Assembly: GCF_002024505.1 (NCBI RefSeq)
Contig: NZ_CP019402.1
Span: 2,046,001 to 2,110,000, forward strand
Direction of reading: 5' to 3'
Origin: Plantibacter flavus
GTDB lineage: Bacteria > Actinomycetota > Actinomycetes > Actinomycetales > Microbacteriaceae
DNA: 64,000 nucleotides
Each line of letters begins with the position of its first letter. Within the stretch, counting starts at the first letter, position 1. The translations under genes and the position numbers were made by a program. This document shows positions 43,767 through 53,461 of the stretch, piece after piece. Under the pieces are notes generated by a model. That model was not told where the DNA came from. It saw only the letters and a program-made list of their open reading frames with translations, and did no database searches.

Positions 43767-43997
43767 CTAGGCGCGCTGCTCGGTGAAGAGTCGCGCGGAC
43801 TCGTCGTGCCAGTCGGTCGCGACCTGCGTCAGCTTCTCCTGGTACTTCTTGCCGTGGTGCGCGCAGAACAGCAGCTCACCGCTGTTCATCTGCACGCGGA
43901 TGTAGGCCTGTGCTCCGCACAGATCGCAACGATCGGCGGCAGTCAGTTGCTGGGCGTCGAGGTCACTCGGCGTGCTCTCGGTAGCAGTCTGTGACAT
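43767..43997 (-). CDS. DUF7455 family small zinc-binding-like protein
   Basis: A 76-residue protein of the actinobacterial DUF7455 family. Four likely zinc ligands are present: CDLCG and LFCAHHGKKY. GGAGGAGCAC is a strong ribosome binding site just before ATG 43997. It lies next to parE and parC, the usual neighbourhood of the family, but the function is unknown. A palindrome at 44020-44034 lies upstream. Confidence 0.88.
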   Translation of the reverse strand: MSQTATESTPSDLDAQQLTAADRCDLCGAQAYIRVQMNSGELLFCAHHGKKYQEKLTQVATDWHDESARLFTEQRA

Positions 43998-44019
43998 GTG
44001 CTCCTCCTGACTCGGGCGG

Positions 44020-44034
44020 CTACGAAACTCGTAG
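44020..44034. promoter_or_regulatory. perfect 6-3-6 palindrome upstream of DUF7455
   Basis: CTACGA-AAC-TCGTAG, 23 bases upstream of the DUF7455 start, placed where its -10 or transcription start would be. It could be an operator or a short hairpin. Confidence 0.35.
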
Positions 44035-44216
44035 TACTCATGAAAGCACGCGATTGTCACAACGGGGTCCCATTCCGTGCTCTTTTCGCTGTGCGCGTAG
44101 ATGATTCGGATCAACCGCGCAGCCGGATGGGTCGACGGGCCCGCGACAACGCGTCGTCGAGCGGGTCCGGACGATCGCGCGCCGAGTGTCTCCCTCGGCG
44201 TGTCGGCGGCGACGAC

Positions 44217-44222
44217 TACGCT
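44217..44222 (+). promoter_or_regulatory. -10 element of parE (leaderless)
   Basis: TACGCT seven bases before GTG 44230. Confidence 0.55.
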
Positions 44223-44229
44223 GGGAAGC

Positions 44230-46308
44230 GTGAGCAGCGACTACTCCGCCAGGCATCTCTCCGTCCTCGAAGGCCTCGAGGCGGTGCGCAAGCGACCAGG
44301 CATGTACATCGGTTCCACCGACTCGCGTGGCCTCATGCACTGCCTCTGGGAGATCATCGACAACTCCGTCGACGAGGCACTCGGCGGGTACGGCGATCAG
44401 ATCGAGATCGTCCTTCACGCCGATCAGAGCGTCGAGGTGCGCGACCACGCGCGTGGCATCCCGGTGGACATCGAACCGAAGACCGGCCTCTCCGGTGTCG
44501 AGGTCGTCTTCACCAAGCTCCACGCCGGCGGGAAGTTCGGCGGCGGTTCCTACGCCGCGTCCGGCGGGCTGCACGGCGTCGGCGCATCAGTCGTCAACGC
44601 CCTGTCCGAGCGGCTCGACGTCGAGGTCGATCGCGGCGGCAAGACCTACGCCATGTCCTTCCACCGCGGTGAGCCGGGGATCTTCGCCGACACGGGGGAG
44701 CCGACCCCGGACGCACCGTTCACGCCGTTCGAGAAGCAGAGTGAACTCCGCGTCATCGGCAAGACCAAGCGCGGCGTGACCGGTACCCGGATCCGCTACT
44801 GGGCCGACCGCCAGATCTTCACGAAGGGCGCCCAGTTCCAGGCCGAGGAGCTCCTCGGCCGCGCGCGCCAGACCGCCTTCCTCATCAAGGGGCTCGGGAT
44901 CCACATCCGCGACGAGACCGTCGAGGAGCCGACCGAGGCGGTGTTCCGCTACGAGGGCGGGATCTCCGAGTTCGTCGACCACCTCGCGGGAGACACCGCA
45001 CTCACGGACACCTGGCGCCTCACCGGCAGCGGGACGTTCACCGAGACCGTCCCGGTGCTGTCGCCGTCGGGCACCATGGTCGCCACCGAGGTGGAGCGCG
45101 AGGCGGAGGTCGACATCGCGCTGCGGTGGGGGACCGGGTACGAGACGGTCATGCGCAGCTTCGTCAACATCATCGCGACGCCGAAGGGCGGCACGCACCA
45201 ACTCGGATTCGATCAGGGCCTGCTGAAGTTCCTCCGCGCCCAGGTGGAGCAGAACGCCCGCCGACTCAAGGTCGGCTCGGACAAGCTCGAGAAGGACGAC
45301 GTCCTCGCGGGCCTCACGGCGGTGCTGACGGTGCGTCTCGCCGAGCCGCAGTTCGAGGGCCAGACGAAGGAGATCCTCGGCACGCCGGCCGTCCGCGCCA
45401 TCGTCGCCAACGTCGTCACGAAGGAGCTCAAGGAGCGGTTCGCCTCGACCAAGCGCGACGACAAGGCGCAGACCGCGCTCGTGCTCGAGAAGATCGTGTC
45501 GGAGATGAAGTCCCGGATCTCCGCGCGGACCCACAAGGAGACGCAACGCCGCAAGAACGCGCTCGAGAACTCATCACTCCCGGCCAAGCTGGTCGACTGC
45601 CGCTCGGGCAACCTCGAGTCCAGTGAACTCTTCATCGTCGAGGGCGACTCGGCACTGGGCACGGCGAAGCTCGCCCGAGACAGCTCCTACCAGGCGCTGC
45701 TCCCGATCCGAGGCAAGATCCTCAACGTGCAGAAGGCCTCCGTCTCCGACATGCTGTCGAACGCGGAGTGCGCGTCCATCATCCAGGTCATCGGAGCGGG
45801 CTCCGGACGATCGTTCGATCTCGACGCCGCCCGCTACGGCAAGATCATCCTCATGAGCGACGCCGACGTCGACGGCGCCCACATCCGGACGCTCCTGCTC
45901 ACGCTCTTCTTCCGGTACATGCGGCCGCTGATCGAAGCGGGCCGCGTGTTCGCCGCGGTACCGCCGCTCCACCGCGTCATCGTCATCAACCCCGGCTCCA
46001 AGCCGAACGAGACGATCTACACCTACTCCGAAGCCGAACTGCACGCGGTGCTCGGCGACCTCAAGCGCACCGGCAAGAAGCACCAGGAACCGATCCAGCG
46101 CTACAAGGGCCTGGGGGAGATGGACGCCGACCAGCTGGCCACGACCACCATGGACCGCCGTCACCGGACGCTGCGCCGTGTCCGGGTCGAGGATGCGGAG
46201 TCGGCCGGACGGATCTTCGAACTCCTCATGGGCAACGACGTCGCCCCGCGCAAGGAGTTCATCGTCGACAGCTCCGACCGGCTGTCACGGGAGAGCATCG
46301 ACGTCTGA
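44230..46308 (+). CDS. parE: DNA topoisomerase IV subunit B
   Basis: A 692-residue GHKL type II topoisomerase subunit. ATP-binding segments are WEIIDNSVDEALGG, the GGLHGVGASVVNALS lid, and the QTK-like YTQ; the TOPRIM domain reads ELFIVEGDSALGTAKL and MSDADVDGAHIRTLLL. It is complete and about 30 residues longer at the N-terminus only if GTG at 44101 were used, which has no support. With ParC it decatenates chromosomes. Start GTG 44230 is leaderless. parC is encoded convergently rather than in an operon. GyrB would normally sit beside recF, which is not here. Confidence 0.93.
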   Translation: MSSDYSARHLSVLEGLEAVRKRPGMYIGSTDSRGLMHCLWEIIDNSVDEALGGYGDQIEIVLHADQSVEVRDHARGIPVDIEPKTGLSGVEVVFTKLHAGGKFGGGSYAASGGLHGVGASVVNALSERLDVEVDRGGKTYAMSFHRGEPGIFADTGEPTPDAPFTPFEKQSELRVIGKTKRGVTGTRIRYWADRQIFTKGAQFQAEELLGRARQTAFLIKGLGIHIRDETVEEPTEAVFRYEGGISEFVDHLAGDTALTDTWRLTGSGTFTETVPVLSPSGTMVATEVEREAEVDIALRWGTGYETVMRSFVNIIATPKGGTHQLGFDQGLLKFLRAQVEQNARRLKVGSDKLEKDDVLAGLTAVLTVRLAEPQFEGQTKEILGTPAVRAIVANVVTKELKERFASTKRDDKAQTALVLEKIVSEMKSRISARTHKETQRRKNALENSSLPAKLVDCRSGNLESSELFIVEGDSALGTAKLARDSSYQALLPIRGKILNVQKASVSDMLSNAECASIIQVIGAGSGRSFDLDAARYGKIILMSDADVDGAHIRTLLLTLFFRYMRPLIEAGRVFAAVPPLHRVIVINPGSKPNETIYTYSEAELHAVLGDLKRTGKKHQEPIQRYKGLGEMDADQLATTTMDRRHRTLRRVRVEDAESAGRIFELLMGNDVAPRKEFIVDSSDRLSRESIDV

Positions 46309-46334
46309 TCGTCGGTCGTCCAGCGAAGAGCAGG

Positions 46335-46385
46335 ACCGACGAAGGCCCGGATCGAGCAGTGCGCTCGATCCGGGCCTTCGTCGGT
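46335..46385. terminator. long bidirectional terminator between parE and parC
   Basis: Perfect 23-base arms with a five-base loop: the left arm starts ACCGACGAAGGCCCGG at 46335 and ends at 46357, the right arm runs 46363-46385. Convergent genes. Confidence 0.8.
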
Positions 46386-46397
46386 GTGCAGCTCCGG

Positions 46398-48905
46398 TCA
46401 GGACGATTCGTCGCCCGCTACCGCGTCGTCCGTCGCCGGTGCCGCCGGTGCGGTGATCGCGCCGCCGATGAACCCGACGGGGGCGTCGAGCGGCGCCCCG
46501 GAGGCATCCCGCTTCGCGCCGACCTCCGGGAGCGTCCGCGGTGTCCCGTCCGTACCGACGGCGTGTGCCGGAGCGGCGCCGACCCACGCGACGGCCAGCT
46601 GGTCCTCGCCCTTCAGGAAGCGTTGCGATCGGACGCCGCCGGTCGCGCGACCCTTGGCGGGGAACTCGGAGAACTCCGACACCTTCGCGCTCCCGGTGTC
46701 CGTTCCGGCGAGGGTCAGTGAATTGGTCGCGACCGTCACGACGACGACGTCGTCGGTGGGCAGGACCGCCGTGAACGAGATGACCTTCGCACCGGCTGCC
46801 AGGTTGATGCCGGCCATGCCACCAGCGGCCCGCCCCTGCGGACGGACGGACGTCGCGGGGAAACGGAGCAGCTGTGCGTCGGAGGCGACGAAGACGAGCT
46901 CCGCGTCGTCGCCGACCTGCGTCGCCCCGACGACGTGGTCGCGCGGCTTGAGCGTGATGACCTCGAAGTCCGGCTTGTTCGGCAGGTCGCCGGGGATGAC
47001 CCGCTTGACCACGCCGGTCTCGGTTCCCAGCACGATCGGCTGCTCCGAGGTCAGCGAGACGATCGCCAGCACGCGCTCATCGCGGTTCGGGAGCGAGAGG
47101 TACTCGCCCATCCGGACTCCGGCCGCGAGCTGGATGGAGGCCGCCGGCACCGCGGGGAGGTCGAGCGGGGTGAACCGGATGACGCGACCGAGACTCGTGA
47201 CTGCACCGAGTTCGGTGCGGCTCGTGGTCTCGACGACGCTCAGGATCGCATCGTGCTTGCTCCGTCGACCGGGTCGTGGTGCGGGTGCGTCCTGCTCGAG
47301 GTCGACGCGGAGCGCCCGTCCGGTCGCGCTGAGGTAGACGCGGCACGGGGTGTCGGCGAGCTCGAGGACCGGGGCGCTCTTCCCTCGGCCCGTCGTCGCG
47401 ACGCTCGGCTTCGCGTTCGTCAGCATGGTCCGGCGCGGTGTGCCGAACTGCTCGGCCGCCGAAGCGAGCTCTGCGGAGACCGCCGCGCGGATGAGTCGTT
47501 GGCTCCCGAGCAACCGCTCGAGTTCGGCGATCTCGGCCAGCAGCTTGTCGCGCTCGGCCTGGAGCTCGATCCGCGAGAACTTGGTGAGTCGTCGGAGACG
47601 GAGTTCGAGGATGTACTCGGCCTGGAGCTGCGAGAGGTCGAAGACCTCGATGAGGCGCGCGCGGGCCTGTTCGGAGTCGTCGCTCGCGCGGATGACCTGG
47701 ATGACCTCGTCGATGTCGAGGATGGCGATGAGGAGCCCCTCCACGAGGTGGAGGCGTTCCTTGCGTCTCGCCAACCGGAACCGGCTCCTGCGGGTGACCA
47801 CGCTGATGCGGTGGTCGACGTACACCTGCAGCAGGTCCCGGAGGCCGAGCGTCTGCGGGCCACCGTCGACGAGCGCGACGTTGTTGATGCTGAAGGAGTC
47901 CTCGAGTGGTGTGTAGCGGTAGAGCTGCTCCAGGACGGCCTCGGGGGAGAATCCGGTCTTGATCCCGATCACGAGGCGGAGCCCGTGGATGCGGTCCGTC
48001 AGGTCGGTGACGTCGGAGATGCCGTTGAGCTTCTTGGAGCTGACGCCGTCCTTGATCTTCTCGATGATCTTCTCCGGACCGACCAGGTAGGGCAGTTCGG
48101 TGATGACCAGACCGGTCTTCCGCGCGGTGACCGCTTCGACGGAGACCTTGGCGCGGGTCTTGAAGGAGCCGCGACCGGTGGCGTAGGCGTCCTTGATGCC
48201 GTCCAGTCCGACGATCGTGCCGCCGGAGGGCAGGTCGGGACCCGGGACGAACTCCATCAGGTCCTCGAGGGTGGCCTGGGGGTGCGCGAGGAGGTGCCGT
48301 GCGGCGCCGATCACCTCGACGAGGTTGTGCGGCGCCATGTTGGTCGCCATACCGACCGCGATACCACTGGCGCCGTTCACGAGGAGGTTCGGGAACGCGG
48401 CCGGGAGGACCTCGGGCTGCATGAACTGGTTGTCGTAGTTCGGGACGAAGTCGACGACGTCCTCGTCGAGGTCGGCCGTCAGGGCGAGCGCGGCGGCGTC
48501 CAGCCGGGCCTCCGTGTACCGCGGCGCGGCGGGCCCGTCGTCGAGTGAGCCGAAGTTCCCGTGCCCGTCGATGAGCGGGACGCGGAGCGTGAAGGGTTGT
48601 GCGAGGCGGACGAGGGCGTCGTAGATCGCCGTGTCGCCGTGCGGGTGCAACTTCCCCATCACCTCGCCGACGACGCGGGCCGACTTCACGTGGCCACGAT
48701 CCGGGCGCAGGCCCATCTCGGTCATCTGGTAGAGGATGCGGCGCTGCACCGGCTTCAGGCCGTCGCGCGCGTCGGGGAGGGCGCGGGCGTAGATGACCGA
48801 ATAGGCGTACTCCAGGAAGGAGGTCTGCATCTCCGACGAGACATCGATGTCCTCGATGCGCTCGCCACTGGTCTCCGTCGGCGGGGTCTGCTGTTGGCGG
48901 GTCAT
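46398..48905 (-). CDS. parC: DNA topoisomerase IV subunit A
   Basis: An 835-residue type IIA topoisomerase subunit. The winged-helix domain includes [13 protein letters not shown] and the DNA-linking tyrosine Y130 in [10 protein letters not shown]; the quinolone-determining segment is [20 protein letters not shown] with Thr92 and the acidic Asp96 both intact, so no resistance change is visible. The coiled-coil tower follows, and the C-terminal beta-propeller repeats run from about 500 to 810. It cuts and rejoins DNA during decatenation. Start ATG 48905. Confidence 0.94.
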   Translation of the reverse strand: MTRQQQTPPTETSGERIEDIDVSSEMQTSFLEYAYSVIYARALPDARDGLKPVQRRILYQMTEMGLRPDRGHVKSARVVGEVMGKLHPHGDTAIYDALVRLAQPFTLRVPLIDGHGNFGSLDDGPAAPRYTEARLDAAALALTADLDEDVVDFVPNYDNQFMQPEVLPAAFPNLLVNGASGIAVGMATNMAPHNLVEVIGAARHLLAHPQATLEDLMEFVPGPDLPSGGTIVGLDGIKDAYATGRGSFKTRAKVSVEAVTARKTGLVITELPYLVGPEKIIEKIKDGVSSKKLNGISDVTDLTDRIHGLRLVIGIKTGFSPEAVLEQLYRYTPLEDSFSINNVALVDGGPQTLGLRDLLQVYVDHRISVVTRRSRFRLARRKERLHLVEGLLIAILDIDEVIQVIRASDDSEQARARLIEVFDLSQLQAEYILELRLRRLTKFSRIELQAERDKLLAEIAELERLLGSQRLIRAAVSAELASAAEQFGTPRRTMLTNAKPSVATTGRGKSAPVLELADTPCRVYLSATGRALRVDLEQDAPAPRPGRRSKHDAILSVVETTSRTELGAVTSLGRVIRFTPLDLPAVPAASIQLAAGVRMGEYLSLPNRDERVLAIVSLTSEQPIVLGTETGVVKRVIPGDLPNKPDFEVITLKPRDHVVGATQVGDDAELVFVASDAQLLRFPATSVRPQGRAAGGMAGINLAAGAKVISFTAVLPTDDVVVVTVATNSLTLAGTDTGSAKVSEFSEFPAKGRATGGVRSQRFLKGEDQLAVAWVGAAPAHAVGTDGTPRTLPEVGAKRDASGAPLDAPVGFIGGAITAPAAPATDDAVAGDESS

Positions 48906-48992
48906 TCCGTGTCTCTGCTGAGGGGAGTCGAGCCGGTGCTCGGTGAGGATGGCGGGGCGTGGTCGTCAGCGCGGTGTGCGAGACTGAGCCCG

Positions 48993-50135
48993 ATGACCAC
49001 CATGCTACCGACGGTCGATCCGGAGTCACGCAGCCTTGCCGGTGTCCTCCCGGATTGCCTCGCATCCCTGACGGTGGGCGGTGGATCGCTGCCCGCGGCC
49101 GATCATGCCGTCGTCGTCCTCGTCGACGGCCTCGGCGCCGCGAACCTCCGTGGAGCAGCCGCCCACGCTCGGTTCCTCGCGCCGCGCCTCGGTCCGCGCT
49201 CCACCACGACGTCGGCGTTCCCGTCGACGACCGCTGCCGGGATCGCGACGCTGACCACGGGGGCGTTGCCGGGTCGGCACGGCCTCGTCAGCTACCGAGC
49301 ACGGGACGTGGCGGGCGACCGGGTCGTGAACCAGCTCAGCGGCTGGGACGCCGGCATGGTGCCCGAGACCTGGCAGCGCCTCCCGACCGTGTTCGAGCGG
49401 GCGAGAGCCGAGGGCGTCACGACGACGGTGATCGGTCAGGAGCGATACCGCAACTCGGGCTTCACCCGAGCCGTGCTCCGAGGGGCGGACTACCGGGCAG
49501 GACGCTCGATGGCGGACCGCCTCGACGCGGCCCGCGAGATCGCGTCCACGACCGCCGGACCCACACTCAGCTACGTGTACGTCCCCGAGCTCGATCAGGC
49601 GGCGCACGAGTACGGGTGGGAGTCGGGACGCTGGACGGCGCTCCTCGAGGAGCTCGACGGCGATCTCAAGCGGTGGTCGTCCCGTCTGCCCGCGTCGACC
49701 GGCGCGCTCGTCACCGCCGACCACGGGGTGATCGACGTCGCACCCCATCAGCACGTGCTCTTCGACCAGGTGCCCGAGCTGGTCGCCGGTGTCCGCCACA
49801 TCGGCGGGGAGCCGCGGTGCCTCCACCTCTATCTCGACGCCGACGCGGGTCCAGCGGATCGGGAGCGCCTGGCTGAGGCCTGGCGAGCCGAGGAAGGCGG
49901 CCGCGCCTGGATCGCGACACGCGAGCAGGCGGTCGACCACGGCTGGTACGGGGAGGTCGACCCTGAGGTGCTGCCGCGCATCGGCGACGTCATCGTCGCC
50001 GCCCGCAAGCGCATCGCCTACTACGATTCACGTCCCGCCGATCAGACCGCGAGGGGCATGATCGGACAGCACGGCTCGCTCACTGACGACGAACGCCGGA
50101 TACCGCTCCTCGGCCTCGGTCGTTACGAGCCCTGA
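48993..50135 (+). CDS. alkaline phosphatase/phosphodiesterase-superfamily protein
   Basis: A 380-residue protein of the nucleotide pyrophosphatase/phosphodiesterase type. Metal ligands in the usual order are visible: VVVLVDGLGAANL (Asp), TTTSAFPSTTAAGIATLTTG with the nucleophile Thr in FPSTTA, ELDQAAHEYGW (Asp, His) and VTADHGVIDV (Asp, His). There is no signal peptide, so it works in the cytoplasm, perhaps on nucleotides or phosphonates. Start ATG 48993 lies seven bases after GAGACT with no Shine-Dalgarno. It diverges from parC. Confidence 0.88.
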   Translation: MTTMLPTVDPESRSLAGVLPDCLASLTVGGGSLPAADHAVVVLVDGLGAANLRGAAAHARFLAPRLGPRSTTTSAFPSTTAAGIATLTTGALPGRHGLVSYRARDVAGDRVVNQLSGWDAGMVPETWQRLPTVFERARAEGVTTTVIGQERYRNSGFTRAVLRGADYRAGRSMADRLDAAREIASTTAGPTLSYVYVPELDQAAHEYGWESGRWTALLEELDGDLKRWSSRLPASTGALVTADHGVIDVAPHQHVLFDQVPELVAGVRHIGGEPRCLHLYLDADAGPADRERLAEAWRAEEGGRAWIATREQAVDHGWYGEVDPEVLPRIGDVIVAARKRIAYYDSRPADQTARGMIGQHGSLTDDERRIPLLGLGRYEP

Positions 50136-50147
50136 AATCCTGACCGA

Positions 50148-51266
50148 TCAGACCGGGTCGTCGTCGGACTTCGCACCGAACACGATCTCGTCCCAGGACG
50201 GCATCGACGCTCGGCCGCGGCGCGCCTTGGCCCCGGACGGCGCGCCACCATCGGAGGATTCGGTATCGCCCGCGCGTCGCTGCTGCGCCGCCTCGAACTC
50301 ACCGGTGTCGAACACCGCCAGCGGCGTCTGCTGATCCGGGACGGCGTGCGGCGCACTGGGGCGCTCGGCAGGTTCGGGTTCGCTGGGGGCGGCCTCCCGC
50401 TCGCCACGGCGCTTGCGGAGCGCCTCCAACAGGTCGGCGGTCTGGTTGTGCTGCTCGGGGCTCGACGCCTCACGGTTGATCGCGGCCTGGGTCGCAGCCT
50501 TCGAGGACGGTGCACGGCCGAAGCCCGTGTCGGCCGCGAACGGCAACGGCTCGATCGGACGCGTCTCGGCGGGCCGGTCGGTCTCGGTCTGCTGCGGCGT
50601 CGACACCCGGTCCAGGGAGAACGCGCCGCTGTCGAAGCGTGAGGTGTCGGGGGAGTCGTCGGTGTCGACCGCACGCAACCGGGGGATCAGCGCGGCCGGC
50701 AGGTCGCCCTGACGCGAGAGGGTCGTGGCTTCACTCCCGATGGGCGTGAGGGCGAGCTTCTTCGGCTCGAACGCCCAGCGGGCGTCGTGGTCGACCTGGT
50801 CGGCCGTGAAGGACAGCTTGACGATCCAGCCGCCCTCGGGTTCCTTCCAGCTCGTCCACCGTTCGTCGGTCGCGCCGAGCTTCTCGAGTCGAGCCCGGAT
50901 GACGTTCCCGAAGGTGGCCTCGATGTCGTCGGCCGACGTGTCGGTCGTCGGCAGGACGGCGACGCCGAGGGCGGTGCCGACGATGTGCTCGCGCTCCGCC
51001 ATCACCGGACCCTCGAACCGCTGCACGTACTCCAGCGAGGCACCGGTGACCGCTGCGACGTCCTCGGCGGAGAGCCCGCTGCGGATGTGCGCCTGCACTT
51101 CCCTCGGAGAGATCTTGGTGTTCCCACCGATCGGCGCACCGGCCGGCTTCGCCCGCCGCAGGTGGACGTGGAACGAATCGTCGACGATGAGGCGGTATTC
51201 CTCCTCGTTCCGATCTGCAACGATCAGAGCGCCGAGCTCCGCTCCGACTACCTTCAATTCCTGCAT
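50148..51266 (-). CDS. sepH: septation protein SepH (DUF3071)
   Basis: A 372-residue protein. The N-terminal DUF3071 domain (1-180) starts MQELKVVGAELGALIVAD and contains the helix-turn-helix-like SPREVQAHIRSGLSAEDVAA. A long disordered Pro/Ser/Glu/Arg-rich middle ends in the conserved tail RRGRASMPSWDEIVFGAKSD. In Streptomyces and mycobacteria SepH stimulates FtsZ filament assembly and localises to septa. ATG 51266 has a GAGAGGCAT-type site just upstream. Assignment is firm. Confidence 0.93.
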   Translation of the reverse strand: MQELKVVGAELGALIVADRNEEEYRLIVDDSFHVHLRRAKPAGAPIGGNTKISPREVQAHIRSGLSAEDVAAVTGASLEYVQRFEGPVMAEREHIVGTALGVAVLPTTDTSADDIEATFGNVIRARLEKLGATDERWTSWKEPEGGWIVKLSFTADQVDHDARWAFEPKKLALTPIGSEATTLSRQGDLPAALIPRLRAVDTDDSPDTSRFDSGAFSLDRVSTPQQTETDRPAETRPIEPLPFAADTGFGRAPSSKAATQAAINREASSPEQHNQTADLLEALRKRRGEREAAPSEPEPAERPSAPHAVPDQQTPLAVFDTGEFEAAQQRRAGDTESSDGGAPSGAKARRGRASMPSWDEIVFGAKSDDDPV

Positions 51267-51465
51267 GATGAATGCCTCTCAGCGTGCCACGTGATTGACC
51301 CACGTTCTCACGGATCGCGGGCGTATTCGGGGAATACGCCGGGCGTGCCGTCAGTTGCACGGGAAGGTTCCGCACACCCTCCCGAACACGGTTTGCAATT
51401 CATGCGGAACTGATGCAAACTGTGCCCGCCGATTTTGTTCCGACGGCATCGAGAAGTGGATAGGC

Positions 51466-51759
51466 ATGGCAACTGATTACGACGCTCCCCGCAAGACCGA
51501 CGACGATTCCGAGTCGATCGAGGCCCTGAAGGAGCGCGTTCCAGACAAGCTGTCCGGAGTCGTCGACTCCGAAGACGCTGACAACCCGGGTGACTACAAC
51601 CTGGGTGGATCCGACCTCTCCGACCTCGACCTCGACGTCGTCGTGCTCCCGCCCCAGGCGGACGAGTTCACCTGCATGGAGTGCTTCCTGGTGAAGCACC
51701 GCTCGCAGCTCGACCACGAGGGCAAGTTCGGCCCGATCTGCGCGGAGTGCGCAGCCTGA
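51466..51759 (+). CDS. DUF4193 zinc-ribbon-like protein
   Basis: A 97-residue acidic protein of the actinobacterial DUF4193 family, with a disordered Asp/Glu-rich first half, the segment NPGDYNLGGSDLSDLDLDVV and a C-terminal zinc site CMECFLVKHRSQL then CAEC. It always sits near dut and DUF3093 in actinobacteria. It is thought to be a small cytosolic zinc protein; nothing is known of its role, though the dUTPase neighbourhood is constant. Start ATG 51466. Confidence 0.9.
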   Translation: MATDYDAPRKTDDDSESIEALKERVPDKLSGVVDSEDADNPGDYNLGGSDLSDLDLDVVVLPPQADEFTCMECFLVKHRSQLDHEGKFGPICAECAA

Positions 51760-51781
51760 CAGCATCGCCGCGCGAGCGGCA

Positions 51782-51821
51782 GACAGAACCCCTCCGGATC
51801 ACGATCCGGAGGGGTTCTGTC
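51782..51821. terminator. bidirectional terminator between DUF4193 and DUF3093
   Basis: Perfect 18-base arms around CACG, left from GACAGAACC at 51782, right ending GGTTCTGTC at 51821; convergent genes. Confidence 0.75.
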
Positions 51822-51846
51822 GTTGCGGATTCGAGCGGCGGCAGCC

Positions 51847-52293
51847 TCAGGCGTGCGTGCGCGCGCTGGCGATCGCGTCCGCGAGGGCCTGCGGGCGACG
51901 GGACGACAGCAGCCAGTACGGCGTCGGATCGGCCGGATCGACGATCTCCACCTTCACGAGGCTGTGCACCCACCCGCGGATCATGAGCCAGGCGCGTGCA
52001 TCGAGCTTGGTGCGGAGCTGAGCGGTCGCGTCCGTCCCGGTGTACACCACGACCTCACCGATGAACCCGAGCGGGATCGACGCCTTCCCGACCGAGAGGC
52101 TCGACTCGGAGACCTGGATCCTCGGCGCCGTCCCGAACGCCAGCGCAAGGCATCCGCCGTACAGCACCACCGCCCCGACGACCCCCGCCGCGAGTGAAAC
52201 GGGCGCGAGGACGAGCATGGTCGCCGGCACCACGAGGGCGAGGGCGATGATGACCCAGGGGCTGGGCCAGAGGGTTTCACGGTACGGCTGCAT
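51847..52293 (-). CDS. DUF3093 membrane protein
   Basis: A 148-residue protein of the actinobacterial DUF3093 family. The conserved start is YRETLWPSPWVIIALALVV, followed by a second helix VSLAAGVVGAVVLYGGCLAL, then a cytosolic beta domain with SIPLGFIGEVVVYTG, LDARAWLMIRGWV and PTPYWLLSSRRPQALADAI. It diverges from dut. Role unknown, but the gene order with DUF4193 and dut is conserved from Mycobacterium to Microbacteriaceae. Confidence 0.9.
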   Translation of the reverse strand: MQPYRETLWPSPWVIIALALVVPATMLVLAPVSLAAGVVGAVVLYGGCLALAFGTAPRIQVSESSLSVGKASIPLGFIGEVVVYTGTDATAQLRTKLDARAWLMIRGWVHSLVKVEIVDPADPTPYWLLSSRRPQALADAIASARTHA

Positions 52294-52319
52294 GTCTGCC
52301 TTGTCTCAGAGAACTGCAC

Positions 52320-52325
52320 TACCCT
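52320..52325 (+). promoter_or_regulatory. -10 element of dut (leaderless)
   Basis: TACCCT exactly six bases before GTG 52332. Confidence 0.55.
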
Positions 52326-52331
52326 CGATTC

Positions 52332-52841
52332 GTGACCGAAAGCGTTGACGTACTCATTATCGCGCCGGATCTGCCCGGCTATGCACACCCCGGCGATGCG
52401 GGTGCGGATCTCGTGTCCGCCGAGCACGTCGTGCTCGAACCGGGTGAGCGCGCCCTCGTCGGCACCGGCGTCTCGATCGCCCTGCCCGACGGCCATGCCG
52501 CGTTCGTCGTCCCGCGAAGCGGCCTCGCGGCGAAACACGGCATCACCGTCGTCAACTCACCCGGCACGGTCGACGCCGGATATCGCGGCGAGATCAAGGT
52601 CACGCTCCTCAACACCGACCGTCACACCTCCTTCACCGTCGAGCCGGGCGACCGCATCGCCCAGCTCATCGTGATGCCGGTGTCCCGGGCCAACTTCATC
52701 CCGGTGGAGCGATTGCCAGGCAGCGCTCGTGGAGCCGGAGGCTTCGGTTCGACCGGCGTCGGCTCGCTCGCCGCGTCACCGGCCGCCACCGACCCAACCA
52801 TCAGCACCGACGGTGCCGCGCAGACAGGAACCCTCGCATGA
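52332..52841 (+). CDS. dut: dUTP diphosphatase
   Basis: A 169-residue trimeric dUTPase. The five motifs are present: HPGDAGADLVS, PRSGLAAKHGI, NSPGTVDAGYRGEI, PGDRIAQLIV, and the C-terminal P-loop-like GAGGFGSTGVG. It hydrolyses dUTP to dUMP and pyrophosphate, keeping uracil out of DNA and supplying dTMP synthesis. The gene is leaderless and overlaps the DUF3710 gene by the ATGA of its stop. Confidence 0.95.
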   Translation: MTESVDVLIIAPDLPGYAHPGDAGADLVSAEHVVLEPGERALVGTGVSIALPDGHAAFVVPRSGLAAKHGITVVNSPGTVDAGYRGEIKVTLLNTDRHTSFTVEPGDRIAQLIVMPVSRANFIPVERLPGSARGAGGFGSTGVGSLAASPAATDPTISTDGAAQTGTLA

Positions 52842-53458
52842 GCGAACTCGAAGACCTCCCCGACCTCGACCTCGACGCGGAGCTGCCCGACGACGCGAAG
52901 TCCGCACCCGAGGACCGCGAGACCGCCGGCCCGTTCGACGAGAGCGAGGCCAACCCCGTCCGCCCCTACATCGACCTCGGTGGCGTCAAGGTGCTGCCGC
53001 GGGAAGGTCTGAACCTCCGCCTCGAGGTGGAGGAGGCGACGAAGCGCGTCGTCGCGGTCGGCCTCGACTACGCCGGTTCCACCCTGCAGGTCCAGCCGTT
53101 CGCCGCCCCGCGGTCGACCGGTCTGTGGAACGAGACCCGCGCGCAGATCGCCGAGCAGATCGCCCAGCAGGGCGGCACCGTGACCGAGCGCGAAGGCGAG
53201 TTCGGCCCGGAGCTCGTCGCCGAGGTGCCGACCGGTGGTGCCGCAGGCACCGACGCGACCCACCTGGCACGCTTCATCGGCGTCGATGGTCCGCGCTGGT
53301 TCCTCCGCGGCGTCGTCGCGGGGGAGGGCGCGTCGAAGCCGGACGCCGCAGCGCTCGTGGACGACCTCTTCCGCAGCCTCGTCGTCGTCCGGGGCAACTC
53401 GCCCATGCCGCCGCGCGACCTCATCCCGCTGCGCATGCCGACGGCCACGAGCGCGTAG
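52838..53458 (+). CDS. DUF3710 family protein
   Basis: A 206-residue cytosolic protein of DUF3710. An acidic leader (1-35) precedes NPVRPYIDLGGVKVLPREGL, VVAVGLDYAGSTLQVQPFA, FEVP-type regions and the conserved WFLRGVVAGEG; it ends DLIPLRMP. It starts inside the dut stop (ATGA) and is followed after three bases by the DUF3159 gene, so the three form one operon. No function is known; the strict association with dut is notable. Confidence 0.9.
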   Translation: MSELEDLPDLDLDAELPDDAKSAPEDRETAGPFDESEANPVRPYIDLGGVKVLPREGLNLRLEVEEATKRVVAVGLDYAGSTLQVQPFAAPRSTGLWNETRAQIAEQIAQQGGTVTEREGEFGPELVAEVPTGGAAGTDATHLARFIGVDGPRWFLRGVVAGEGASKPDAAALVDDLFRSLVVVRGNSPMPPRDLIPLRMPTATSA

Positions 53459-53461
53459 TCG

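Noticed and set aside
48561..48992. N-terminal extension of the phosphodiesterase-like protein
   Set aside because: The extension overlaps parC in antisense and has no homology-like content.
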